From: Nonlabens xiamenensis
GTDB lineage: Bacteria; Bacteroidota; Bacteroidia; Flavobacteriales; Flavobacteriaceae
NCBI RefSeq assembly: GCF_003865345.1
Contig: NZ_RMVE01000002.1
Coordinates: 124,001-188,000 of the forward strand
DNA length: 64,000 nucleotides
Reading direction: 5' to 3'
A program made the translations under genes and the position numbers. Every line of letters begins with the position of its first letter. The first letter of the stretch is position 1. Positions 25,409 through 35,721 of the stretch are shown piece after piece. The notes below the pieces were generated by a model. That model was not told where the DNA came from, made no database searches, and saw only the letters and a list, made by a program, of their open reading frames with translations.

Positions 25409-26089
25409 GTGCGCATCGACATCATTACTTTATTACCTGAATTGATCAAAAGTCCTTTTGAAGCCTCCATTTTAAAGCGCGGCATTGAAAAAGGCCTGGT
25501 GGAGGTGCATATGCATGATTTGCGCAAATACGGCCTGAACAGATATAACCAAGTGGATGATTACCAATACGGCGGTGGAGCAGGCATGGTCATGATGATT
25601 GAACCGCTGGACAAATTGATTCATGAGCTCAAGGCGGAAAGGGAGTATGAAGAAGTCATTTATATGACACCAGATGGTGAAACCTTGCACCAAGGCATGG
25701 CCAATCACCTGTCCACCAAAAAAAATCTACTGATTATCTGCGGACATTATAAAGGTGTGGACCAAAGAGTGCGTGATTTATATGTCACCAAAGAAATTTC
25801 CATCGGCGATTATGTCTTGTCCGGCGGGGAATTGGGCGCTGCAGTACTCTGTGATGCTCTGATCCGATTAATTCCTGGCGTGATTTCTGATGAGACTAGT
25901 GCATTGACCGATAGTTTCCAGGACGGATTGCTGGCTCCACCAGTTTATACACGTCCAGCCGACTATAAAGGGCATAAGGTTCCTGAAATTCTGTTGAGTG
26001 GAAATCTACCAGCCATCGAGCAATGGCGGGAGGATCAAGCTTATGAGCGAACGAAAAACAGGCGTCCCGACCTTTTAAAAGAAGATTAA
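25409..26089 (+). CDS. trmD: tRNA (guanine-N1-)-methyltransferase TrmD
   Basis: Methylates G37 of tRNAs, next to the anticodon, with SAM. The SPOUT knot motifs are present: [30 protein letters not shown] and the SAM-binding knot [14 protein letters not shown]. The start is most likely the GTG at 25409 (reading [13 protein letters not shown], i.e. MRIDIITL), because TrmD proteins begin there; an upstream in-frame GTG at 25364 adds 15 unmatched residues. About 226 residues. trmD and rplS are neighbours in many bacteria; here a T9SS-domain gene separates them. Confidence 0.95.
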   Translation: MRIDIITLLPELIKSPFEASILKRGIEKGLVEVHMHDLRKYGLNRYNQVDDYQYGGGAGMVMMIEPLDKLIHELKAEREYEEVIYMTPDGETLHQGMANHLSTKKNLLIICGHYKGVDQRVRDLYVTKEISIGDYVLSGGELGAAVLCDALIRLIPGVISDETSALTDSFQDGLLAPPVYTRPADYKGHKVPEILLSGNLPAIEQWREDQAYERTKNRRPDLLKED

Positions 26090-26113
26090 CATGAACTATT
26101 GAGCAAAAAAATG

Positions 26114-26121
26114 TAACTTTG
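26114..26121 (+). promoter_or_regulatory. -7 promoter box before the T9SS-domain gene
   Basis: TAACTTTG matches TAnnTTTG and lies 15 bases before the start codon, indicating its own promoter independent of trmD. Confidence 0.45.
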
Positions 26122-26136
26122 AATTAGAACGAGAAG

Positions 26137-26493
26137 ATGAAAACAAAACTACTATTTCTTTTATTCGGATTTTTTATGCTGTCCAGTGGGGTCTTTGCAA
26201 TGCAGGATCAACCTGATATCGTACAAAATCAGTGGTTGACCGACAAGGAAGAAATGAGCTTGTTGACCAATCCAGTCAAGGATGGATATCTAAAACTTAG
26301 ATTCTCTTCGACCACCAGCACTTCTCTTAATGTCACCATCATTAATTCGCTGGGCAAACAAGTTTACAATGCCAAACGCGGTATGAGTGACGAGGTGCAC
26401 GCCTTTGATGTATCTAAATTGCCCGCAGGTATCTACTTCCTGCGCGTGAACACTGATGACTCTAACTTTGTCAAAAAGTTGATTATCAAATAA
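26137..26493 (+). CDS. Small exported protein with T9SS type A sorting domain
   Basis: A 118-residue protein: signal peptide (LLFLLFGFFMLSSGVFA), a short linker, then a type A sorting domain covering almost the whole mature protein (LLTNPVKDGYLKLRFSS, TIINSLGKQVYNAKRGM, HAFDVSKLPAGIYFLRVNTDDS, ending FVKKLIIK). Such C-terminal domains normally direct large cargo through the type IX system; here there is practically no cargo, so it may be a free sorting-domain-like protein or an adhesin remnant. It lies between trmD and rplS with its own promoter. Confidence 0.87.
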   Translation: MKTKLLFLLFGFFMLSSGVFAMQDQPDIVQNQWLTDKEEMSLLTNPVKDGYLKLRFSSTTSTSLNVTIINSLGKQVYNAKRGMSDEVHAFDVSKLPAGIYFLRVNTDDSNFVKKLIIK

Positions 26494-26658
26494 ACACTTA
26501 CCGTACTCCCCCACCCGATGGCCATCTCGTTCAATCCTCTTTTGGGAACCCGGTTAAATTGTCTAATTCCATAAAGTGTACGCTCTATTCTGTTTATGTA
26601 ATGAACACAGGTTGTTTTGCATAAGGTAATTTTTGTACAACAATTCTATAGAAAGCAC

Positions 26659-26688
26659 TTGCGCGTTTAAAAGAAGTTTGTATTTTTG
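26659..26688 (+). promoter_or_regulatory. Consensus Bacteroidota promoter for rplS
   Basis: TTG at 26659-26661, a 19-base spacer, and TATTTTTG at 26681-26688 match the TTG-N19-TAnnTTTG consensus exactly. It drives a 5' leader of about 70 bases ahead of rplS; ribosomal protein leaders are often regulatory, but no conserved structure is recognised. Confidence 0.65.
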
Positions 26689-26762
26689 CAGCTCGTAAAA
26701 ATGAACCTCTGACGATCACCGTGAATGTCCTTTTTTACGCCAACTTATATAAGACAATAGTT

Positions 26763-27116
26763 ATGTCAGATTTAGTAAAATTCGTTCAAGACGAGTTTGT
26801 AACAAAAAACGAACTCCCAACATTTGCCGCTGGTGACACCATCACCGTGTACTATGAAATCAAGGAAGGTGAAAAAAGCCGTACCCAGTTTTTCCGCGGA
26901 GTCGTATTGCAATTAAGAGGTTCTGGAGCCACCAAAACTTTTACCATCAGAAAAATGAGTGGTGGAATTGGTGTTGAGCGTATCTTCCCATTGAATCTCC
27001 CAGCGATCCAAAAAATTGAAATCAACAAAAAAGGTAAAGTACGTAGAAAGCGTATCTTCTACTTTAGAGAACTTACTGGTAAAAAAGCGCGTATCAAAGA
27101 AGCGCTTAGAAAGTAA
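26763..27116 (+). CDS. rplS: 50S ribosomal protein L19
   Basis: Ribosomal protein at the 30S-50S interface. The 117-residue product from the ATG at 26763 (MSDLVKFVQDEFV) shows the L19 core: FAAGDTITVYYEIKEGEKSR-like opening, QFFRGVVLQLRGSG, TFTIRKMSGGIGVERIFPLN and the basic end GKVRRKRIFYFRELTGKKAR. An upstream in-frame ATG at 26721 lies inside the leader and is not used by other L19 genes. A strong terminator follows. Confidence 0.96.
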   Translation: MSDLVKFVQDEFVTKNELPTFAAGDTITVYYEIKEGEKSRTQFFRGVVLQLRGSGATKTFTIRKMSGGIGVERIFPLNLPAIQKIEINKKGKVRRKRIFYFRELTGKKARIKEALRK

Positions 27117-27135
27117 TTTCTATATTTATTCTATC

Positions 27136-27168
27136 AAAGCTGTCCTCTACTGGACAGCTTTTTTTTTG
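27136..27168 (+). terminator. Rho-independent terminator of rplS
   Basis: AAGCTGTCC (27137-27145) pairs with GGACAGCTT (27152-27160) followed by a run of eight T. Confidence 0.9.
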
Positions 27169-27328
27169 GTCATTTTTTGAAAACAGCGGGCAACCATCCA
27201 CCTTTTTATTCTTAGATCGGCTACTCAGAGGAAAGGTTTTTCACTGAAGAAGAGCGATTCTGGACTAAAATACCCTAGTAAACTGCTAAGCATAAGTAAA
27301 AATGGTTTTAAAAACCTGATCTACGCCT

Positions 27329-27336
27329 TATATTTG
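27329..27336 (+). promoter_or_regulatory. -7 promoter box for icd
   Basis: TATATTTG matches TAnnTTTG, 75 bases before the icd start; no good TTG element is seen at the ideal distance. The remaining sequence between rplS and icd shows no other feature. Confidence 0.4.
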
Positions 27337-27404
27337 CTAGCCGATCAAAAGCATCGCCAATACCGTGCATTCCCATGGTATTTTATTTTATAATATAACT
27401 TTAA

Positions 27405-29630
<2,226 letters not shown>

Positions 29631-29654
29631 TTAAAACTCCTTTTTAAGCATATG

Positions 29655-29687
29655 ACTCCCAGGGAATATTCTCTGGGAGTTTTTTTA
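29655..29687 (+). terminator. Rho-independent terminator of icd
   Basis: ACTCCCAG (29655-29662) pairs with CTGGGAGT (29673-29680), followed by seven T. Confidence 0.9.
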
Positions 29688-29888
29688 AGGTATTATACTG
29701 ACGAACAAGTTTTTGACAAACGGAACGCTACGATAGATAGCTTCTCATTATACCAGTCTGGACCTGCATCACCTGCCTGGTACTAATTTTTACTGCTCAT
29801 TATTCGGGTCTTCAGAGATGTTTTGGTGGATGACGCTTAAACATGCTTTATTGTTGCGCTCTCGGTTACATCATCAGTGTTGAAAATT

Positions 29889-29904
29889 CGCTTTCGCGAA
29901 AGCG
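29889..29904. repeat. CGCTTTCGCGAAAGCG palindrome, copy 5 (intergenic)
   Basis: Exact 16-bp palindrome in the gap after icd, 18 bases downstream of the next reverse-strand gene's stop codon; one of two intergenic copies. Confidence 0.95.
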
Positions 29905-29921
29905 AATCATTCATTCATCTT

Positions 29922-31238
29922 TCAGAAATATTGCCCGATCCCAAAAACGAAACCTCTGGTAGCACCTGGGGTCACCCCTACTCCGTAGTCAATTCTCAAC
30001 ACGGTATTAAATATACGTTTATGGATAAAGCGCATCCCAATACCCGGGTAAATTCGTAAGTTTTGTTGATCTCCAAAATCCGAAAGAGGACCACCTGGAT
30101 TGCGCCAACTCCCTGCATCCACAAAAAAATTGCCCTGGAAAACAAACCAATCTTTGTCCACGAAAGTATGTCGGTATTCTGTGTTCAAAACAATGGCTGC
30201 TGTACCTCTGTCAATGGTATTCCCTACGCCTCTTATATTTAAGTTATTGTCCACAGCAAAGGGAGCAAAAGGAGAGTCGTCATTGGAACTAAAACCAATA
30301 CGTAGCCTATTGGCCCAATTACCTCGTTTACCCACACGCTGAAAATAAAAGAAATCATTACGCCAAATGGTAAAACTGGGTAGACTCTGATCCTGACTTT
30401 CTACGTATTGCAGATTAAACAAGCTTCTGAAACCATTTAAGTATTGAAAATAATATTTAATGTTATTATAATCGTAAATCAATTTGACCAGAAATTTATC
30501 CACTTTCAATTGTTGTGGAACCTGATCTGCCACCGCACCAGAGATATAAGAGTAATCTTCAGAAAAAAGACTAAAACCTACCTCCGCGCGATGGGCCAGG
30601 TTATATTGATACATTATCCCAGCAGAAAAGGAAGTATTGTTATAACGATATTGGGCCACATTGTTGTCAAAAAATACAGGTTCTTGGGTGGTAAGGGAAT
30701 GCGCACTTAGGGATACACCCCAGTGTTTATTGAATAGATATGGCGCTCTAAAATCCAAGCCATAGGAATCAAAAATGTCATTTTGGTAAAAGAGTCCGAT
30801 GCCTATACCTCTTCCAAGGGCATTGAACTCGTTGATGCCTAACCGATAAGCCAGCTCGTCCTCATTGGTGGTATAAAAATTGAAAAATGGGATAATAGTC
30901 CAATTTTCTTGTACCCCAAAAACCACTTTACAGTAAGCTGGGTCTTCTAATTCATGCACTTGAAAATAAGCGTGACTTACCCCAGGCTCCCGCCTTAATC
31001 GTTGTACATCTCGCTCCAGTTGAAGACTGTCTAATGGTTGTCCAGTTCGGGTCTCCAGAAGTGACTTGATAAAGCTAGTTTTGGTCTTTTTGTTCTCTTG
31101 AACCTCTATCTCAATAATGGTTTGCGCATAGCAGAAAACACCTGCCCCTAGGAATAATCCAGTGACAAGTGCTTTCAAACAACCCTTAATTAATATTTTC
31201 TTATAGAACAATACGCAACCCCAGATTAAAAGTTTCAC
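29922..31238 (-). CDS. BamA/TamA (Omp85)-like outer membrane protein with one POTRA domain
   Basis: A 438-residue predicted outer-membrane barrel. After the signal sequence (LVTGLFLGAGVFCYAQ) there is one POTRA-like domain (SLLETRTGQPLDSLQLERDV, then QRLRREPGVSHAYFQV) and a barrel with alternating aromatic strands, ending GATRGFVFGIGQYF with the terminal Phe expected for Omp85 insertion. Much shorter than BamA (five POTRAs), it fits the short Omp85 group of Bacteroidota. The ATG at 31238 lies inside the upstream gene; a TTG at 31178, preceded by a purine-rich AAGGG, gives a cleaner signal peptide and may be the true start. Confidence 0.8.
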   Translation of the reverse strand: MKLLIWGCVLFYKKILIKGCLKALVTGLFLGAGVFCYAQTIIEIEVQENKKTKTSFIKSLLETRTGQPLDSLQLERDVQRLRREPGVSHAYFQVHELEDPAYCKVVFGVQENWTIIPFFNFYTTNEDELAYRLGINEFNALGRGIGIGLFYQNDIFDSYGLDFRAPYLFNKHWGVSLSAHSLTTQEPVFFDNNVAQYRYNNTSFSAGIMYQYNLAHRAEVGFSLFSEDYSYISGAVADQVPQQLKVDKFLVKLIYDYNNIKYYFQYLNGFRSLFNLQYVESQDQSLPSFTIWRNDFFYFQRVGKRGNWANRLRIGFSSNDDSPFAPFAVDNNLNIRGVGNTIDRGTAAIVLNTEYRHTFVDKDWFVFQGNFFVDAGSWRNPGGPLSDFGDQQNLRIYPGIGMRFIHKRIFNTVLRIDYGVGVTPGATRGFVFGIGQYF

Positions 31239-32082
31239 CTAGCCCAGTATTATTACCACGTACAAAATTGGTATACAAGGCTTCCAGGTTTAATTCGTCA
31301 GTGAGTTGATACTTCACACCTGTTCCCAAGGCTGTAAAGTCTTGTGCAAAATCATTTCCCAAATCCAGACGTTGGGCATGTTGGGCCAAAGCCAAAATGG
31401 TGAACTTTGAACTTGGAAAATAACTCAAAAACACGCCAGGTATAAGATTAAGACTATTATTGGCAAAACTATCTTCTTCATTGCCCAGACTGAATTCTGT
31501 GTTCAGCTCTGCAAAGATCTGCCAGGTCTTACTCGGAAAGGTATAATCGTAAAAGAAGCGGTTTTGTAAACGATAACTTTGTTGGGCAAAAAAGACACCA
31601 TCTTGAACTTCCTCGCTCACTAATGGAATAAAGAGCGAACTCTGAACGGAGAAATTGTTGATTCCAGAAAAAGGGACGAATTTTACCGAAGGTGCAAAGG
31701 CTGTGATACCCGCTGCACTCCTGTTTTCTTGATTCTTAAATTGCAGGACGTCAAGCGCTGGAGCATCATTCACCACATTACTTCGGACTTCCAAAATCAA
31801 ACCTAGGTTCCATCTTTTGTTGTTGCCCACTCCGGTATAAGCTTCCAGGGTTGAGGTGAAGAAGCTTTGACGAGGTTCTGTCCCTTCGGAAAAGGTGCTT
31901 TCAGTTTGGGTATACAAATTATTGAACCACTTGATATCAAATTGGCCTTTCCCAATGAGTTTAGAGGGTGTTAAGTTTTGAATAACAGAACCTTCATCCT
32001 GAGGATCAGCATCTTGAGCATTGACAAAAAAAACACAGAAGACAGTAAAGTATAAGGCCAAAAAGGCTTGAATAGGTTTCAT
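31201..32082 (-). CDS. Outer membrane beta-barrel protein, unknown role
   Basis: A 293-residue protein with a signal peptide (FLALYFTVFCVFFVNAQ) and a mature part made of alternating hydrophobic strands with aromatic residues (GQFDIKWFNNLYTQTE, RWNLGLILEVRSNV, RFFYDYTFPSKTWQIFAELN, LGTGVKYQLTDELNLEALYT), ending FNLGLRIVL. This looks like a 10-12 strand barrel of the general transporter/MetA-pathway annotation class. It overlaps the Omp85-like gene by 38 bases at its 3' end and follows a DUF547 gene, so the three are probably one transcript. Confidence 0.75.
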   Translation of the reverse strand: MKPIQAFLALYFTVFCVFFVNAQDADPQDEGSVIQNLTPSKLIGKGQFDIKWFNNLYTQTESTFSEGTEPRQSFFTSTLEAYTGVGNNKRWNLGLILEVRSNVVNDAPALDVLQFKNQENRSAAGITAFAPSVKFVPFSGINNFSVQSSLFIPLVSEEVQDGVFFAQQSYRLQNRFFYDYTFPSKTWQIFAELNTEFSLGNEEDSFANNSLNLIPGVFLSYFPSSKFTILALAQHAQRLDLGNDFAQDFTALGTGVKYQLTDELNLEALYTNFVRGNNTGLGETFNLGLRIVL

Positions 32083-32097
32083 AAAGATGGGGTTGGT

Positions 32098-32802
32098 TTA
32101 TTGTTGATTAATTTTCCAGTTGTACGGATAAAATTTGATCTTGGTATTTTCTGGAAAACCTTTTTGATGATAAGTATTGATAAAAGCCAGAATTCCACCT
32201 TCTTTTTCAAAGTCGGTTGCATACCACTCGAATATTTGAGATACCATCAGTTTTTTTCCCGGGCGGATAAACTGCTCATCATTGATGGCCAACTCGGTTT
32301 GCTGGTCCAGTTGCTTTTCCAGCATACTTGGTGTATAAGCTCGATCAATCAACGGCGGACAACCTAATGCACCGCATACCAAAACAAAGTGATGTCTTGG
32401 ATCGTTAAATTGGGCCCGTAACAGTTTGTTTTCAATATCATTGAGTGTTATTTGCTTACCTCCTACCTGATGTTTGGTTTGGTCAAAAAAACCTTTTTTA
32501 TCCAATGGAGAAGCTATCGGATAAGCATCTACCAGAGATTTGATCACCAAAAGATTGTAGGCATTGATCCAAAACGCCTGATAATCGGCTGGCTGATCGA
32601 TGGATACGTTCAATTCTTTCACATGATCTACAATCTCATTTAATACCTGCGGATTTTTTGCCACTGCTGCATAATCCACTAATCCATCATTAACGTGTTG
32701 TTGAAGAAATGCATCCCAAGCTTTATAGAAATCGGCTGTGCTTTGCGCATAACTCCAAGGAAGGCTGCTCAAAAAAAGAAGGATAAAAAGGTACTTTTTC
32801 AT
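32098..32802 (-). CDS. DUF547 domain-containing exported protein
   Basis: A 234-residue protein with a signal peptide (LFILLFLSSLPWSYAQ) and a DUF547 domain: VNDGLVDYAAVAKN, YQAFWINAYNLLVIKSLVDAYP, QITLNDIENKLLRAQFNDPR, HHFVLVCGALGCPPLIDRAY and the end FEKEGGILAFINTY-like segment. DUF547 has a papain-like fold (Cys of CGALGCPPL and a nearby His are candidates for an active site), but no reaction is established. First gene of the transcript with the two outer-membrane proteins downstream; a -7 box lies upstream. Confidence 0.9.
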   Translation of the reverse strand: MKKYLFILLFLSSLPWSYAQSTADFYKAWDAFLQQHVNDGLVDYAAVAKNPQVLNEIVDHVKELNVSIDQPADYQAFWINAYNLLVIKSLVDAYPIASPLDKKGFFDQTKHQVGGKQITLNDIENKLLRAQFNDPRHHFVLVCGALGCPPLIDRAYTPSMLEKQLDQQTELAINDEQFIRPGKKLMVSQIFEWYATDFEKEGGILAFINTYHQKGFPENTKIKFYPYNWKINQQ

Positions 32803-32816
32803 GGTAAGGCTTTTGC

Positions 32817-32824
32817 CAAAAGTA
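32817..32824 (-). promoter_or_regulatory. -7 promoter box for the DUF547 transcript
   Basis: TACTTTTG on the reverse strand, 14 bases before the DUF547 start codon. Confidence 0.5.
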
Positions 32825-33194
32825 GGTCATACTATGCTGTTTTAGCGCTCCACATTTCTCAACAATTCATCACTTTTAATCACAGAGATGTCACGGAGAG
32901 ACCGACTTTTGATATATACTACAAAGACGGGACCATAATATAATGGCAAGTTGGACAAATTATTCTCTTAAGCTTCTTGGGTATCCTTGGCTTGATGTTT
33001 ATTTCACCCAACCTGTTTTTCGTCGTTAAAAAGATGGTCATATACATCAAGTATGAATGGTAGATTTTCGCTTCAAGCGAAAAAAAGCCTTCAAACACAA
33101 TGAAGAATTTGCGTCTATCCTCTTTAAAAAGCGAGGTATCGTCAATTCTTAATGGTGCCTGAAGGCCGTAATAGAAATTTTACCGAGGTGTGGT
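32825..33194. other. Intergenic region, no intact gene
   Basis: 370 bases between two reverse-strand genes. Open frames are short and without ribosome sites. It includes a perfect palindrome at 33065-33083. Patches such as the one near 32960-33020 have coding-like composition, so a gene remnant is possible but no family can be named. Confidence 0.45.
33065..33083. repeat. Second palindrome type, TTTTCGCTT-C-AAGCGAAAA
   Basis: Perfect 9-base arms around one base. A related copy (TTTCGCTT-A-AAGCGAAA) is at 2266-2282 inside the TolC-like gene. The arms contain the same TTTCGC and GCGAAA hexamers as the common palindrome but extended by CTT/AAG. Confidence 0.75.
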
Positions 33195-33995
33195 TTAGGA
33201 ATCTGATTTCTTTTCTGGATACCAATCCATCAATGTCACTTCGATATTTTGGTTAACACCATTGACCATTTCCTTGAATTTCTCAACGTCCTGGAATCCA
33301 TCCTGCCCTCTGTAATGGTAAGGAATCACTTCATCTGGTGTAAAACTCAATACCGCATTGGTCGCCTGATCGATGTCCATAGTATACGGTAAATTCATAC
33401 AAAGGAAGGCCTTATTTATGTTTTTCAGATCATTCATTTCTGGAATGTGCTCTGTATCCCCTGAAATATATATGCGGTAACCATCTTTTTCTAAGACATA
33501 TCCATTGCCTCTACCCTTTTCATGAAATTGTAGGCGGCCTTCTGTGATATTATACATGGGAATGGCTGTAATCTTTAAACTTTCTCTTGTCGCGGTTTCT
33601 CCATTGGCGACAGTCACCGTGGGCTTCAACTCATCCGGCAGTTGGGAAGTAACCGCTTCTGGCGCAAAAAGAAAATTAGATTCATTTTTTAAGGCTTGAA
33701 GAGTTTCCTTATTCATGTGATCCCCATGAATATCAGTTACCAAAATTACTTCTGGCTCAGGCATACCTTCAAAAGCAGTTGCACCACCTACTGGATCTAC
33801 ATAGATGATCTGACCGTCCCAATCCATGACAAAAGTCGCGTGGGAAATAGGTGTGATAGTAATGTTTGGCATTTCAACCTCGGTGGTTTCTTCTTCTACC
33901 TCAACTTTGGTTTCCATGGTTTGATCAGATTCCTTGTCTTTACAGGAAAATAGGACCCCAGCCATGAGTACTAATAGGATAAATTGTTTTTTCAT
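33195..33995 (-). CDS. MBL-fold metal-dependent hydrolase, lipoprotein
   Basis: A 266-residue lipoprotein (lipobox LLVLMAGVLFSC) with an acidic Glu-rich linker, then a metallo-beta-lactamase fold of the UlaG/UPF0173 type: ITPISHATFVMDWDGQIIYVD, ILVTDIHGDHMN and the later IYISGDTEHIPEM, with His in IPYHYRGQ. The metal motif reads D-I-H-G-D-H rather than the usual H-x-H-x-D-H, so one canonical His is Asp, a variant I recall in related Bacteroidota proteins. Probably periplasmic; substrate unknown. Confidence 0.87.
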   Translation of the reverse strand: MKKQFILLVLMAGVLFSCKDKESDQTMETKVEVEEETTEVEMPNITITPISHATFVMDWDGQIIYVDPVGGATAFEGMPEPEVILVTDIHGDHMNKETLQALKNESNFLFAPEAVTSQLPDELKPTVTVANGETATRESLKITAIPMYNITEGRLQFHEKGRGNGYVLEKDGYRIYISGDTEHIPEMNDLKNINKAFLCMNLPYTMDIDQATNAVLSFTPDEVIPYHYRGQDGFQDVEKFKEMVNGVNQNIEVTLMDWYPEKKSDS

Positions 33996-34224
33996 GATAT
34001 TGGTTTATAATTTTAAAAGTAAGTCTGTGCATTTTATTTATTACCAAAATAAAATTAAAATGTTGTCGATCCATAATTGATTCCTGTGCCTCAAGTATTT
34101 AATATGCAATGCATAACATTAAGTTTAAACACATAACTTTTCACTAAACCAATATAGACCTTAAGCTAACCATTTGGTAAATAAGTGTTGTTATCTGCAT
34201 AGCATGATTTGGGAAGTGCCATTC

Positions 34225-34232
34225 TAATTTTG
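34225..34232 (+). promoter_or_regulatory. -7 promoter box for the PhoX-like/peroxidase operon
   Basis: TAATTTTG matches TAnnTTTG, 22 bases before the start codon. Upstream sequence from 33996 is AT-rich with no gene. Confidence 0.5.
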
Positions 34233-34253
34233 GACCACTAAACAAATCAAACT

Positions 34254-35720
34254 ATGAAAGTAAAATCTCTACTCTTGCCAGCGGTCATTTTGATGACACT
34301 GGTCTCGTGCAATGAGGATGAAGGTACGGTAAGCAACCCACAGTCCTCGAGCATCCAGCTCCGTACGTATTCTTCAACGCCTAACTTCCTGAAAACTACA
34401 CCTGCATTTGCTGATGTTCAGGTAATGCCATTATTATCTAGTGAGGACAGACTTCAAGACACGCCTGAGTTTGTATATGGGTCCATGGCTGATGGTGCCG
34501 GGTTACTATACAACCCTGATCAGGATAATTATACCTTGATCAATAATATTGAGGCAGATTACTCGATTGCAAGAATAACGCTGGATAAAACATTTAAGCC
34601 GATCGCTGGCGAATACATCCTCAACGAACAAGCTACAGGCTCAACAGCCCAGTGCAGCGGTACGTTGATCACTCCTGAAGAACATGGTTTTGGACCACTC
34701 TATCTTTCTGGTGGTGAATGGGGAGGTGCTTCCAAAGGTGTATTTGCTACCGAAGTTACCAAACATAGTTCCGTACGCATGTTCCCAGAAATGCTACCCG
34801 CTATGGGGCAATGGAGTACTGAAAATGCTGTACCCATCGGTAAAGATGCGTACAGTAATAAGACCGTAGTTTTTATTGGGGATGACCATTCCAACAATGA
34901 TGTGCCTAGCGGTCAATTAGGTATGTATGTAGGAGAAAGAGGAGACCTCTACAACGGTAGACTCTACGGACTAAAAGTCTCGAGTCCAGGTATCGATTTT
35001 GAAATGAATATGCAGGAAGGTCAGACTTATGATGCTGAATTTGTCCAATTGGATGAACGCAACATCGACCTTTTGGATGCCGAAGCTAAACAAAAAGGCG
35101 TGATGGGCTTTTCCAGGTTAGAAGACATCGACTGGAGAAGAGGTAGTGCTGCGCAGCAAAGAGAAATCTATCTCACTGTAACTGGTAGAGACACACCTGG
35201 TCTGATCGGCAAAGGCACAAGATATGGGCGTGTCTACAAAGTCGAACTCAATGAAAACGACCCGACAGGGCCAGCCAAAATCACTTGTATATTGGACGGT
35301 GACAATGAAAATGGAATGGCCTGGGGTTTCCATAGTCCAGATAACATTCTGGTCACCGAAAATTTTGCCTATATCCAAGAGGATCCCAATGGTTATTTTA
35401 ATGACCCAGCCAGGGATCACTACGCTAGACTTTATCAATATAATCTCAATACAGGTGAGTTAAAAGTAGTATTGGAATGCGATCAATTAAGTGCGGCAGC
35501 AGCAGGAATTGGAACTGAAAACCGTATCTGGGAAATTACCGGTATGATCGACATCTCAGACGTGATCGGTGTTGATGAAAGCTTTTTAATACTGACCCAA
35601 AATCACGGTTGGGAACCAGCAGATGGCAGCGCATTCTCTGATCCCAATGCGGTAAATGATGTCGCCAGTAGTAGCAAGGAAGGTTCTATGATTTATGTCA
35701 TCTCTGGATTGGATCGTTAA
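34254..35720 (+). CDS. PhoX-like (DUF839) lipoprotein
   Basis: A 488-residue lipoprotein (signal LLLPAVILMTLVSCN). The mature part resembles the PhoX/DUF839 beta-propeller phosphatases: SMADGAGLLYNPDQDNYTLI, CSGTLITPEEHGFGPLYLSG, GKDAYSNKTVVFIGDDHSN, GQLGMYVGERGD and GFSRLEDIDWRRGSAAQQRE followed by EIYLTVTGR. PhoX enzymes carry a Fe-Ca cofactor; the key Cys and Glu positions may correspond to the C and E in the CSGTLITPEEHG block, but this is not certain. Phosphatase activity is therefore an inference. It is followed after one base by a di-haem peroxidase lipoprotein gene, so the two are probably translated together and sit on the same side of the membrane. Confidence 0.72.
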   Translation: MKVKSLLLPAVILMTLVSCNEDEGTVSNPQSSSIQLRTYSSTPNFLKTTPAFADVQVMPLLSSEDRLQDTPEFVYGSMADGAGLLYNPDQDNYTLINNIEADYSIARITLDKTFKPIAGEYILNEQATGSTAQCSGTLITPEEHGFGPLYLSGGEWGGASKGVFATEVTKHSSVRMFPEMLPAMGQWSTENAVPIGKDAYSNKTVVFIGDDHSNNDVPSGQLGMYVGERGDLYNGRLYGLKVSSPGIDFEMNMQEGQTYDAEFVQLDERNIDLLDAEAKQKGVMGFSRLEDIDWRRGSAAQQREIYLTVTGRDTPGLIGKGTRYGRVYKVELNENDPTGPAKITCILDGDNENGMAWGFHSPDNILVTENFAYIQEDPNGYFNDPARDHYARLYQYNLNTGELKVVLECDQLSAAAAGIGTENRIWEITGMIDISDVIGVDESFLILTQNHGWEPADGSAFSDPNAVNDVASSSKEGSMIYVISGLDR

Positions 35721-35721
35721 A

